DNA from: Liolophura sinensis
Lineage: Eukaryota > Mollusca > Polyplacophora > Chitonida > Chitonidae
Length of the DNA: 64,000 nt
Assembly (NCBI RefSeq): GCF_032854445.1
Contig: NC_088295.1
Coordinates: 32,601,385-32,665,384, forward strand
Reading direction: 5' to 3'
The position numbers were made by a program, and so were the translations under genes. How positions within the stretch are numbered: position 1 is the stretch's first letter; each line of letters opens with the position of its first letter. The notes below the pieces were generated by a model, which made no database searches, was not told where the DNA came from, and saw nothing but the letters and a program-made list of their open reading frames with translations. Shown here in pieces: positions 45,901 through 60,900 of the stretch.

Positions 45901-48900
45901 AACAAACGTGCCGGAGTTATTTTAAGGTCAGGGTAAACGTTAACCTGTATACCAAATGCTCTCTAATCTCAACTGGTTAAATGTAAGAGAGAGACAGGAC
46001 CACAACATGAGTTTACAAATATGTGCACTATGCAGATCACTTTAAACTACATTCAAGTGCACGTGATCATGAACCAAGAAAGAGACACAGCCAAAATATT
46101 GCAAGATGTTTAACTGAGAGTAAAATAAAGAAATTTTGGCTTTCGTGGGTCAACATCTTACCAGATAGGATGAGGGACTCTCCATCAATAAGTGGTTTTA
46201 AACAAAGATTACTAAAATGTCTGTGATCTGTGTTTTACATTTCCCATCTAAATTTCTATGCAGGAATGTTTTGATATTGATCTTTATGAATTTTTGTATA
46301 TTGTGTGATCTAGTATTTTACCTGTCGTAAAAATAAGATTTTTTAAACAGCAACAAAACAGTTTACCCTTTAATGTTCGCTTTTTAGAGAAAGTTGTGTG
46401 TTTCAGATTTTTTTAATGATATTGGTATATTTATAAGTATATTGTTATTGTTTTTGTGTCTGAAAGATGTGAGACGAAGGGCCACCCTGGAAAGCAGCCA
46501 CTCGGGTTAAGGGAACGTACGCATCCTCTTCGGGGTTTTGGTAAGCTTCGTTTATTTTCAAGAAAATTATGTTCACAATTTTGTTGTGGTCTTGAACATA
46601 ATTATTATTCTAACGCCTCAAAGGGATGGACTGAACTAGCACTTTGTTTAGCATGACTCATCGTAACAAATATAGTAGAGTCTTGTTTTCCTATATGAAC
46701 TCTTTTGTCTCAAAACAATTGCGTTAATAAAGATACTACTAATTACATGTCAATTTACCTGTGATTTTTCTGATGGCGACGCTCCTCTGATGCCCATCAG
46801 TCTCCTGAAGTGTTCCTTTTAGCACTTTATGTTTACCTTTGTTCAGATTTTCATTAGAAAGTCTCAGACGGAATGCTGATATCTCAAGTTGATCAAATCG
46901 CATACCCTCGTATTTCCTCTCTGCATTGACTGAAGCCTGGAAGGTGATCAAGTGATTGAAAAGGAGATTTTCCGCTCAAAACTGAGCAAATATTTGTAAT
47001 TTATAAACAGATCATCGCTCATCATTCTTACTACATTATTTCGGTTACTTTTCTGCACAGATTAGAAGAAAAGGTTCAGTCAGGAGGGTTGTCATGTGGA
47101 CACCCCTATCTGGTGGGTTGATCGGTTTTATCGGGGCTCTGTCAGTCAGGTTTTTGCTATTAGGCATGTGGGATTTTTTTGAGTACAGAGTGTAACATCA
47201 AAGACACATATAAGTCAATAGAGACAGATACAAATAAGGTATATCGCAGATTTTACCTGACTTATACATTATTAGCATATACTTTAACCAATATTTAAAT
47301 TATCCTTCAAAACGAAAAGAATACCATCTCAAAAACATTACATCAAACGTAGCCTATGATTGTGGTAACAACATATGTTAGGCTATCAAAGCGTTACTAT
47401 AACAACAACTGTCTTACTGGTTTCATTGTCTCATAAGGATCCATATTCAAGTCTTCAGCCCTAGGTCTCTCATGACGACGCCTGAAAACAAATATCAAAG
47501 ATCACTTCACACCCTATCAATCCTTCCGCAGAAATTCCCTGGAAACTTGGACAAAAGGTGGAAGACCAGAAAAAAAAATATAACAGAATTCAAGACTTAT
47601 CTGGATAGACTTCGGGATGGCTGAAGAAAAAATTAGAAATAACCTATCGGAGAATGGCGGAAATATAGATATCGAAATATTGGACTTCAACAATATAAGT
47701 TGGCTGCTTCAACCATTCAAACATTACATGACTAAATACTTTGATGTGTAGATGGCAATTAGTCATGCCAATATCACATTTAACATCAGCTACATTTGTG
47801 CTGAACATGAAATTGGATGTATTTCTAGAGTATCCAAACAATTCTGAGTATTTCCATGGTTTTACACAAGATTTAAAGTTATTTCAAGGTTTTCAAATTA
47901 TTCAGAGGATTTCTAAGCTTTTCGCATCTAATCCTAGTATACCTAATGTACATATTTTCATGTTTTTATACCTCACAAGCTTTCAAAATATTCTGAGGTA
48001 ACCTGGGAACTCAAAATACTTAAGCAACAGAACAAAAATAATTTTTGGATCAAACAATGTTTTGAAACGGGACAACCCATTTGGTACAGGAAAAAGCTGC
48101 CAATCAAATAATATCCTAACTTTCTAAAGAAGAGGATATAGCTGGAAAATTTGCCAGTTATGTCACACACCAACTTAAAAATTATTTCCAGGCTTGAGAA
48201 AATATCTGCATAATAGACAGCGCATCTTGTGTTGTACCCCCAGCATGATACAATGTACAAACCTTCTGATGATTAGAAATACAACTAGAAAAGCAATCAG
48301 TATGATTGCCAGGGCTGCTATTATAACACCCATGGCAATCATGCCACCGTTCCCGTCATCTAAGCCTTCAGGACCTGTTGTGATAAGAATATAACATACG
48401 CTGTTGTAATGACACGACAGACCCAATATCTGGGTGTATAGATCAAAGTAAATGTTTCTTCGTTCCAAAACAGAGCCAGTCGGTTACAATATTTATTTAT
48501 TTATTTGATTGATGTTTTACGCTGTACGCATGAATATTTCATTTATACCACGGCAGTCAGCATTATAGTGGGATGAAACCAGGCAGAACCCGGGGGAAAG
48601 CCACAACCATCCGCAGGTTGCTGCAGACCTTTCCACGTATGGCCAGAGAGGAAACCAGCATGAGCTAGGCGTGAACTCGATGAGAGATTCCAGGGTCATT
48701 GCTCTATGCTTGAGTGCTAACCACCTCCGCCACGGAGGCCTCAGTTACAATATAGAGTTACACCAAGCTTACAAATACCTATGTGTTCAATATTTTATTA
48801 AACAGGGCATTTTTTGTCTTTGCTTACTGTCAAATATCGGGTGTTGGTTTTACCGTGTACATTTTTGGATGATACAGTCAATATTTCCCGTTTATATCTG

Positions 48901-51900
48901 GTTGAAGAGAACATATATTCGATCAATATTACATTCCTTTCCTTTACCTGTAATTGAGGTCTTATACATATACGTTACATAATTATTTCACCTCTCCACA
49001 CTATTTGTTCCTTACTTGTATTCTCCTGAGGTGCCTCATACGTCACTTCTGCTAATTCTCCGTCAAACTTTGTGGACATAGCAGATACCTACAGATAAAA
49101 ATGTAGAAAACGATATCAGAATCGTATTAATTTTTTGAATTTGATTATTTCTAGTGGAATTATAAGAACCGGTTTAAATAGCCATTGACATGCTATAGTG
49201 CTGTCATTCCTGATGACAAAGAAAAACTAGGAGTTATATTAAAATGTTTGTATAAGACTACAGAATACATGTATAGAGTAAACGACAGCAGCAACGGCAG
49301 TGTGATATATTGCAACTGGTCACAGATAATCGGTGAAATACGGCCTCTTGTCAATTTACCTCAGCTAAGGTTTTATTTCAGTTTCAGTTAACTGTTCATG
49401 TAAAAGCTTCAATAGTAGCAACTTATAAACATAACAGTTTAAGCAGAATTAGGAAAACATATGCAGTGATCTCAAATTGCATATCCACTGACTAAATTTG
49501 TTTTATTTTTCTGATTCTTGATTAATCATATACGAAAGAGTTTTTCACTTCTATAGGTGAAGTAAACCGGGTTGGCCGGGGTAAATCACTTAAACATATA
49601 TGTTGATGGACGACAAGCCGTCTTCAATGAACGCTAAACTGTATATGCGGCCAAACAAACGTTGTCGTTGACCAATGTTCTACATGTATTCAGAGCAGCG
49701 GAATCAAGAAATTCCCTGGCCAACGCTGGATTTGAACCCGCACCTAGTGTGTGCTAGCGGTTTAAAGACAAGCATCTTTAACCGCTATAGCGAGGCCCGC
49801 TCTCCCACTGAATAATAGTCTTTCATTTACTTACATACCTGAAAACTGTATGTCTGTCCTGGTTGAACTAGCACAGGTTGTGAATATTCTGATCTAGACT
49901 CTGACCATAATATGGTTAGTGATGTCACGTTGTTTTCGTCAGTGCCTGAAATCTACGAAATAAAACTGATGCTAACAAAAATGCCATCAATGAAATTATA
50001 TATCTGGTATATGCAACAATGGTAAATAATTATGCAAAACTCTTATATAAACTCCAGTATGTATGAAACGTATCTAAAATATTAAAACTGGGTATACGCT
50101 GTATATATATGGCTTACTATATGGCTTCAATCAAATGCAGAAGTGTTTTGAAGTGTAAAATGTTTTAACCACTTGAACACATTTACACATTCTTAATACT
50201 TGTCGTCTAAGTTGGGAAGTACGCAGTCATGAAGTGGTAATAGAACTGTACTCTGCTTACCTTATATCTCAAGAGAAAATGATGTATATCGGCATTTCTG
50301 TCTCTTGGAGCAGGTGGCATCCACGTTACCTTGGCCGTGGAAAAGCTTTCTCCGTCTTGATTAACCGTTAATTTCGTCACTTTACCCGGTGCTAAGAACA
50401 TAAGGAAAACAAGTCTTTTTAAGTATAATATGCCACTTGAATTAATGCACAAATTGACTTCAATAAAATATAATGCTTACACTATATATTTAATAGTTTT
50501 GGCAATATTTGTATTTATATTGAAACATGTGTTGGTGTGTAAAGAACTGCCAAGGGAACCTCTAAATGCACCTAACTGCCCCTTGTTCTAGTTTGGCACG
50601 TTTCAGACAACAGGCAATGTGCATGTAAATACACAGCTTGATAAAATGAGTTCTACCCTGTTTTACTGTACTAACCTGTTTCCTGTGTTCTAAACTCAGC
50701 TGTATCTTTAGGTAAGCCTTTTCCCGCTGTTGTTGAAGCCACCACCTTCACTTTATACGGCCAAAATTCCTCTAAAGAATCGATGGTCTTACATGTTCTG
50801 TAAAAACCTGTAACACAAACATAAGGTCCATGTATCATGTCCAGGCTTATATGGGTCACACAATTGACAACTCTAAGTTCTTCCATCTGGCACACTTTCA
50901 TTTCTATTTAGAGAGACCTGATGGACCAAAGTTCAGACATTATGTATGTCAGTAAAACAAATGTAAATATTAACAAAGTATTCCATCAGTACGAGAACCA
51001 CACTGTGCATCAGGCACATACCCTCCATTTTTATTTGCCTTTGGATTTAATTATTAGTAATTATTATTGTTCCAACTAATTTCGATTTATCTTGACCTTG
51101 TTTCAAAACCTCAACAGAGTGATCACTGGGCGTGATAATCCACGCAATTTTAATATCCTGAAGCGCCGTGTTAAGCATTTCGTTATTTTAGAGTGAGTGA
51201 GTGCTTGGGGTTTAACGTTGTACTCGATGTTTTAGATGATTAAAATGTAGCCTCCTCCCTTATCTCTCGTGACTACATTCTAGAAAACCAACAGTGAATC
51301 AGTGGTAGGCGGAGTCACGCCCATGCTGATTATTATATATTCTTGTTAGCTTAACTTTCCATGTAAAGCCGATCAGTATCAATGCGCTTTGTACATGTAC
51401 ATAATCAATGACATCAGACTCTAGCTAATGTTTACATACAAATGTTTCATATTGTACACAAAAGATAATCTATTATTTGACTCCCAATAAACACTGACTC
51501 TAAAACAAGATCCTCTTTATATTGGTGTATTAAACTAGTGAGCATTTGTGAACTATAGGGTACAAAGGACTACACCTGACCGATCATAACAAGCTGTCTG
51601 TCTGGCCATGAGTCCTCTCCCAGATCTACCAGAGTGAGGACCACAGTAATGTTCTGGCAGACTCAAGACGTACTCACATTCTTAGCTTTGTCCACTGTCA
51701 CATTTGTTTTCTTTATTACTCAGCTCACTTACCAGCAATAATTTACTCTCTGTCTTGATGTGCTTTCTCTCCCAAATTCACCTGAGTCAGTGTGTAGTTT
51801 GTAGCAGTAGGGAAAGGCTCTGGTGGCCTCTAACATACATTCACATTCTTAGCTCTGACCACTGTCGCATTTGTCTTTATTACTGATCTCACTTACCAAT

Positions 51901-54900
51901 AATCACACAGTGCCTGTCGCAGATCCTCTCCTAGATCCACCAGAGTCAGTGTGTAGTTTGTAGGACCAGGGAAAGGTACTGGTGGCCTCCAACATACACT
52001 CACATTCTTAGCCCTGACCATTGTCACATTTGTCTTTATTACTGAGCTCACTTACCAGTGATAACTTGCTTCCTGTCTCGCTGTGGTTCCTCTCCCAAAT
52101 CCACCAGAGTCAGTGTGTAGTTTGTAGGACCAGGGAAAGGTTCTGGCGGACTCCAACATACACTGGCATTCTTAGCTCCTTCCACTGTCACATTTGTGTT
52201 CTTTATTTTAGATGGCACTGTAAAAAAAAAAAAGAATACAAAAGAAAGAAATGAATGAATGCTCTAGCTCAAAAAGCAAAGATTTAAAATGAATAGAGAG
52301 TGGTTACAAAGATTTCCAGACCACCATACAGAAAGCAACTAGTGTAGACTTATTTCTAGCTAAGAGCTGTACAGAAAAGCTTAAATATACTATCCTACTA
52401 TACTATACATGTACACGTGGTACCGATTTATATGTTGTATATTTAAATGAAACCAATAACTCCTTTGTTTCACCTTGTGGCTAGATTTTAATGCTTAAGG
52501 CGAAAGAATCGTCGCAGGCCCCAATGTAAAATATTCTTCTGTGCAACCAAACATATTAATCAAAGAACACGCAGATGCCTGCAGCAAGCTTTTTAGAATT
52601 ATGAACAATGGGATTTATTTCAAACAGGAATCAAGACAGAAAAATACAATAAATGATATCTAGTGTTTTAAGTCCTACTCAGGGATACTGCACTTATATG
52701 GTGTGTATGCTGTAAATCTTCAACCTTTTCTACCACTAAAGCACTTTATTCAGAGAAATTTATGCACAGAATTATCATGAAAACGATGCTAAAATGATTT
52801 GTTTGTGTCACTAAAGATGCAAGTTTTATTAAACTGTGAAAATTATTTCTCTACGCCCCCCCCCCCCCAGACTCCCATCTTAGAATGTTTCAAAATATTG
52901 ATCACAGTGGTGGTTGAAGAATTAGGGTAACGCTTAAATGTATATCAGTTGTAAGATAAATTATGTATACATAATTTTTGAAGTTAAACAAAATACTGTT
53001 TTGCTTTAAGATGGTGTCTTTTAATGTCTTAGAAATTTTCTTTAAAAGCTATATTTTTAAGTCAGAACAGCTAAAGTGGGTTAACAATTGGGGATCAAGT
53101 AGCAATTAAGAGTCTCAGAGAAGGACTTTTACAACCGTTACTATTTATTTATTTGATTGGTGTTTTACGCCATGCGCAAGAATATTTCACTTACGGGACA
53201 GCGGCCAACATTATGGTGGGAGGAAACTAGGAGAGCTGGGTGTGTGTGTGTGTGGGTGGGGGGGGGGGGGTACCTATGTTTCTAAGTCACAATGGGGGGG
53301 GGGAGGGGGTGCTGGGAAGACAGAATAACAACACACGGGAGATCATGAAGAAATGGTCTCAGATACCTTGAGAATGTCTTCCTCAGGTTTGGCTTTTATG
53401 AACAAAAGCGCCCGAGTCAAGATCAACAGAAGACAAGAAAACGAGCATTACCCAGACTTCGTGGCAGAAATGCCCAGGCTAAACCAATAGCAAGTATGAC
53501 ACCATGGGCTCAAACATCACGGTTTCATATCCCTCCGCCTCTTATTCCCAGATTAAAACAAATACTTCTTAATAACACTACAATGATGTAACAATCAATC
53601 GAAATATCAGAATAGCTAAGGTTAAAGTTCTCATAACAAAGGTATCAACCAAATTTGATTAAATTTGGATCAAGTACAAGTCTCTTGTAGAAAAACAGTA
53701 ATCAGTGAGAACAGGGGAATTTTGAGTTGGAAATATTTCATTGTTAACGTGAAAAGAGTACAATGTCATGTAAGGCAAACTTTGTCAACAGCTATCTAGA
53801 TCACATGATACAGTTGGACGTTTCTTACCTATTTTTTTTGAAGTAATGAAAGAGTTCGACCTTGAAACGTCTCTATTACTAAATAGTCAAACTGACAAAA
53901 AGACAGAAACAACACTCCTTAGCTCTTAGCACTTAGCACTGAGGACCGTCACTGAGGAGTGATTAGCCTTAAGGGTCTGAGGAATGAAAATGGAGGAACA
54001 ATTGATAGATGACAGGCTAATGGATTATCCCAAACTAAGATATCTTACCCTCAGGATTCGTTCTGACGTTCAGCGTAGCCGGATCAGGATTCTCATCTAC
54101 ACCTTTAGATTTCAGATACATCTCCAGTCTATACTCAATGTATGGGAACAAGTCTGTGACATTGTACGTGAAGTTCATCTGGCTTTTGCCAAACTGCTCA
54201 TAACTCACATTTCCACAAAATGTCTGCGTTTGTGACTGAGGAAGACAAATGAGTAAAGTTTTAAACAAACATACTGGTATGATGAGAAATTTCTGAACCA
54301 CCATTAATATATTGCCAATAAGTATTTGACAACCTCTGTGTGGATATGGTCTGATATGAAGTGGAAACTACTTGCCTTCCACACTCTGGAAGCTGAGTAC
54401 AAGGAGCTAAATATACATATGTATCAATGACTCAAGGGCCACATAAAGGCATGGTGAGTATACAACAATACATATACAGTAAAACTTGTTTGAACTGACC
54501 ACGCCCACGTACTGCAAGAAAATTTTGGTTTTCACAAGATTTGAGGGCATTTTTGAAGCTTTGTCTGTTAAAAAAGGAATTTGTTTCATACACGCAATTT
54601 TTTCTGTCACATTCGCCAAGGTAAAACTGCTTCTTAGGATATCATTGCCCACAATGGACTTATACTGACCAGCTCTGTGCCAGTTTCACGTAAGACCTAC
54701 TGACTTTATCAGTCGCGCATTTATCAGTCGCGCATTTCCATACAATGTCTCTTGGTTATTCCTAATGGGTCGCCCCATGACTGATTCAATGAAATATGAG
54801 AACTACGCTGTATAGTGACAGAGAGTGACCTTAATGCATTATTTCACATCCTGAATAGCTCAAAGTCACCCCACTTCTTGACTAAGCTGAGCAATGTACT

Positions 54901-57900
54901 GGTCAAACTGAAGTTTAAGAGAATGTGTTCACTAATCTGAGAAACTGTTTATTAAGACGATTATCTCCCTTCTCTGACCTCTTTTGCCCCCACAGTGGTA
55001 AAGGCAAGGGTTGGGATTATACAAAAGCCAGATTATACAAAATGGATTAATGTGCACTAGATACGAGGACTGGAGATCGCGGATGGTATTCACAATTATA
55101 GATAAGTGCAGGTTTATTCAATTAAAATAACGTGTTCCAAATGGAGATAAAAGTGGACTTAGTGGCATGGTTGGCACATTGACAAGATGTCATTTCTATA
55201 GGCGTCGGTGTTAGAAGTTTCAATATACACAAATGTACCCTTGAGGTTTTTATAAATTACATGTATTGTACTCACCGCTACACCATCTTGTGTAAAGTGA
55301 ACCTGTCTAAGGCAGTCGTTTTCCTTGAACACCAGCAGGCGAAAATGCTTTACACTGGTATCTGTCCTCTCACACACCAACTCAAAACTTCGTGATGTTT
55401 TCGACATTAGTGAGATGTTGACTGGGGAAGGACCTGAGAATTACGACAGCAAAGATATTTTTTTCCCCCAAAAATCCCTGGAGACCGACCATGACCACAT
55501 GTCCAGTGTTTAAACAAATGTTATTAATTATTTAGTATCAATCTGTATCATGTGGTATACAACAGTGCTTAATTTTTCACACTGACCAACCCATAGAGAG
55601 AAAATATTTATTGTATAATCCTGTAAAATTAGTAAATGAAAAAAAACAAAAAAACAATTAGACTTCTGTTCGCTACATGTACACCATTACTATACACACA
55701 TCAATACATGACTATATATATATGCATATAGAATTGATTGCTACTTGTACGTAGCTTAACACTGCCAACTAAGTATGCTACTTGTATGTAGCTTAACACT
55801 GTATGTAGCTTAACACTGCCAACTAAGTATGCCACTTGTATGTAGCTTAACACTCCCAACTGAGTATGCTACTTCTAAGTAGCTTAACACTGCCAACTGA
55901 GTATGCTACTTGTATGTAGCTTAACACTGCCAACTAACTATGCTACTTGTATGTAGCTCAACACTGCCAATTAACTATGCTACTTGTATGTAGCTTAACA
56001 CTGCCAACTGACTATGCTGCTTGTATGTAGCTTAACACTGCCAAATGAGTATACTACTTGTATGTAGCTTAACACTGCCAACTGACTATGCTACTTGTAT
56101 GTAGCTTATCTCTGCCAACTGAGTATGCTACTTGTATGTAGCTTAACACTGCCAACTAACTATGCTACTTGTATGTAGCTTATCTCTGCCAACTGAGTAT
56201 GCTACTTGTATGTAGCTTAACACTGCCAACTGAGTATGCTACTTGTATGTAGCTTAACACTGTCAACTGAGTATGCTAATAGTATGTAGCTTAACACTGC
56301 CAATGGGGTATGCTTGTTTCTGCACCTGAATGGTAATGTACAGGACTTACGCAGCTGTACTTTATATGTCTGAGAGTTTGAGGAGTTGACCTTGTTAGAC
56401 TGGGTCTTCAGCGTCAGATTATACAACCCAGACACCAGGGCATCCAAGACATAGCTGTATTGATTCTTGTTATTCTGGTACATAATCTCCTCTTCCCTAG
56501 AGAATCTATTTGGTCCAGCAGCCATCAGGTAGAATTTGTCCACTAATCCTGTTCCCTTTGTCCATGTAACTCTGATTGTCTTTTCTGCTGAGGATGTTGT
56601 GGTTGACACATTCACTGGTAGACTAGGTGCTGAAATACGCCAAAACATTGGCATATATTAGCACAATGAATAATTAAATGTGCATATGAATGTTAAAATC
56701 TTCAAACATGTTCAAACCAAAAAGGGAATGCATAACATACATAGGTGAGAATTAATAACGACATCAGGAATTTGTAACGTAATTGTCAGCATTCAGGATT
56801 ACAATATACCTTCAGTTTTCACTAATAATCATCTGACCTGACCCATATAATAAAAAAGAAATAAATTTTGACTGAATGGTACCTGAGAAAATAACAATTT
56901 TGGTGCATGAGCCAATCAAATGATTAAATACATGTATTTAGTGAGAACATGGACTAACAAATTAGTGACACTGATATTTGTCTGCTGTATTTACAGTAAC
57001 ATTTATAAGCTAAGCTGGATATCAAGAAGAATTTCTGAGTTCAGAAACCAGTCAAACAATCTAGTCTAAAGTACACATATCATCCTGAAGCCATTGCACA
57101 AAGCCTCAAATCTACCCTGACAACTTGTTAAGTCTTCCACATTTTCCACATGAGACACAAGAAAGCCATAAATCTGACTTCTTGTCAACAGATTCAAGTT
57201 CTCCTGACTGAATATTCACAAAAGTCACAGGATTAAAGATAAAAAATCAATACATTAGTTCTGGAGATAATGTTTATAAGCAATTCATGTATGTGATCTC
57301 TGACATCAAAAGTATATCAAAGGGCATCATGCCCACAATGTCATCGGGGTGGCCTAGCTGTAATGTATTTGATATGGCTCAGTAGTTTAGGGCAGAGATA
57401 TAGCACGGCAAAATCCTATGAATTTTAGCCTGATAAAGTAGGTCCAAAGGCATGCTGACTGCACATTAGTTCACCAAATGTTATAACAATCAGTTCTGCT
57501 GGGCAGATAGACGGCAAATGAGTATATAATATAACTATGACAATACCCTTCAGCTGTGTTGAAAATAAACTGCGTGTGCATTTTTGACTGAACGCTTCCT
57601 TAAAAAATTGGGCTGACAGCTTGTCTCCATGACCTAGCAAACACGATGAAAAGCTGAGGAACCCTTCAAATTACATAGCCTAGTCTGGGGTTCAACCCTT
57701 ATGCTGTGTGCTTTGTTGTTAGGAGTAGCACTGTTCTTTTTCCAGAGAAACCACCCTTGAAAGAAAATGGTTTTCAGAGACTTTCAAGAGCTTTCAAGAA
57801 CTATAATGTCCTATATTTCCAGGGTTTCAATGACCACTAAGTTAATGTACAATCCGTCACATGAAATTTAATGGATACTAGTATATGAGTAGGTATTCTG

Positions 57901-60900
57901 ATACATGATTGTAAACTTGATGTAGCTTATATGCTAGTCCAATATTTCAAACACAACGCAATATGATATTTAACATTGGGAACCTTGTAATTCAATGAGC
58001 CGTGTCCCACTCTCTTCCATATTGTCCAGTTCTCTCCGCATAACATGACATGTTCAGTTTAAACAGAACCTTAATATAGTATCTGAACACAACAGAAAAC
58101 TATTAAAACATTAAGTATGAAGCACAATGTTTCTGGTGCTTGAACCAAGCACCACGTCTATCTCCAAGCAAATTAAAATTTAAGAATAGATGCCTGGAGG
58201 TCTCATTTTTATAAACAACTACTTAAATTAGTACAGTCAACATCAGAATCACTGTCATTCTGATTTTTTATTTCCATATATATACATGTAAAAAACTCTT
58301 TGACACAATTTGTGGTTTCACTTGATAATCCCAGCAACATATATGACATACACATGGTACATGTATGTTTTGGTGAAAAATTTAATCGCTTATAAATGCT
58401 TAATGGCCTCACCTACAGTTTTAAGATTACTCCTGTTGCTAAGGCCACTGAACTTGGACCCCGATCTGGTGGACACTTTGACAGTGTACTGTGCTCCTGG
58501 TGTCAGAGCGGAGGACAAAGCAGGCACAGTGATGGTTTTCTCTGCTCCATTGTGAAGCGTCTCTGCAGTAACACCTTTTATCCCTGATGACACGGGGGTT
58601 GATCCTTGTCCTCTATACAGCTGCACACGAAGCCCATCATACCTACCAGCTGACAGGGTAACTTTCACCTCAACACTGTTGGTAGTGATGGACAGAATCT
58701 CAACACCTGAGGGAGTAGCTGGAGCTGAAAGGACAACAGATTACGCTGCAATCAGGATCTTCAGATCTGTCAACATAAATAGTGTGTTGACGTGATTTGT
58801 GGATGGTGCAGTGAATGATTCTATAGCTGTTATCTGTAGTGCTATTACGTGTAGGTAGGCAACTAAGCACTGGATTTAAACCTCACATGGCACACTTAGC
58901 ATGTGCAAAGCAATAGTCTGATGATCTCTATATAAAATGCAAGCATTCTTGTCTGGCAGCAGTCTATTACTTCCATGATGAGAAATGTGTCAGTGTAAAA
59001 AGTTTACAAGCCATCCTACATGCTGTCACAATTGTTATTCTTCTCTTCTTCTGGCTGACCATTCTTCTGATCTGCATGTTCATTACCATCAGCTCCTAGG
59101 AAAAACATATCTGTTCTTTCTTCTTGTTATCTGTTGAAATAACATAGCTCCGTTGTTCTCTACTACTTTTCTGGTTGACAGTTCTCTTGCTACATAGAGT
59201 GTCAGAATAAATGGCAGCCAGTCGGCTCAAATTAAATGAGACTGTCTGCAGCAATTAAAACATATCTGACTGGATTTAGCAATATAAAATGCTTTATGGA
59301 CGCATGCTGATAAATTTGAAAAAGTGGCTGTGTTTTCTGAACTACACTGGGGTACTACTAGTAGTAATAAACCATGAAACAAAGCTATTTTTCATTTGTT
59401 TTCCATGAATTTCCAACAGTTTTTTTTACACAGCCACTTCCATCAAAGTTTTCACTTCCATTTGATATTCGTTAAAGCCTGAAATTAGTGGCCCTGCATG
59501 TACATGTATGTTGCTACACTTTTGTTTACAGGCAATGCTTTCACACGGGGAGGTCTGTGTGACATGTAGGCCACACACTTTACAATAACTATGCTTTATA
59601 TTGGTGTGAAGGCTGCTTGATCAAAACTTAGAGCTGCTTGTGTTCTACTCTCTTTAGAACTGTTCATGTGCCCAAACATGTTACAAATTCTGTCCCAGGA
59701 AGCATCAATCAGTGCATAATTGGGTTGTTTTCCCTCAATCTGGAATATATATGCGCATTGTCCAGGGCACCCATCTTGGAATAATCAGGGGCAAATATAT
59801 CCGTGCTCTGTGATTGCTCAATATTTGCACACTGAATGGCAAGTCAGCATAGGGTGAGACAAAGGCTTAGATTTATTCAGTAAACATTTTTTCTTTTGCA
59901 CAAAAACATTTGTTATTTTGTACTCACCATTTTGTCTGAAGTAAAATGTCTAAATCTGATCTCTTGTTTTAAAAATGTTTAAAAGTGGCTGAAGTGTACC
60001 TGACCACAAAATTATAATCAAAAACTCTCAATGTTTTTATAGTGTATGTGAGGTACATCATTTACTTTTTTGTAAATTTCAAAGTTTCCAAGGTGTTCCT
60101 GAGGTACATCTTCTAAGAGTTGATTTTTTCTCAAAGTTGCTGAGGTGTATGTCAGGTACATTATCTCATGTTCAAAAATTTCTTTCCCAAAAGTTTCTTA
60201 GGTAAACCATTCATTTTTTTTTTAACCTTTCAAAGTCTCTAAGGTGTACTTGAGGTGCATTTTCTACGTGTTGATTTTTTTTTCAAAGTTTTGGAGGTAC
60301 AAGTGAGGTATAGGCATATGGCTGGGGTATACTTGAGGTACAGTACACCTCAGATAATACAGAAGGGGTGTACACCCTATATGCATCTCACACTAAGGAG
60401 TACATGAGGCGTATTCCCCACACATATCTCGTCTATACCTCACGCTGAGGTGTACACCTCATGTTTGTAAGGACTACACAGTCTGCATGGGCTACAAATT
60501 CACAACTGTTGGATGGAATATGGACATGTAGTCATAAACTATATACAATAGTCTAGGACATTAACACGGCAGGTCAGATATGAGCTTTGGCACCTACTGT
60601 ATTACATGTACAGTACTAAGTATTTTGGTAGCTGATATATCAGTCCATTTCAAACACAATGCAATGTGCCTCTTTAACATTAAAAAAACAAGTACTTTAT
60701 CTCAAAACAAATTCTTTTACAAGGACTTTTATAGCACTGATAACCTTTCAACAAAATTCAAGTAGCTTCAAGGCATCAAAAACCAGTGGGAATGTTATAA
60801 CTCAATGGGTCATGTTCGACTGTCTTCCAAACACTTCAGTTCTTATCTGCACCACATGACATGTTCAGACAGAATCATGATATAGTATTCAGAAAACTAT

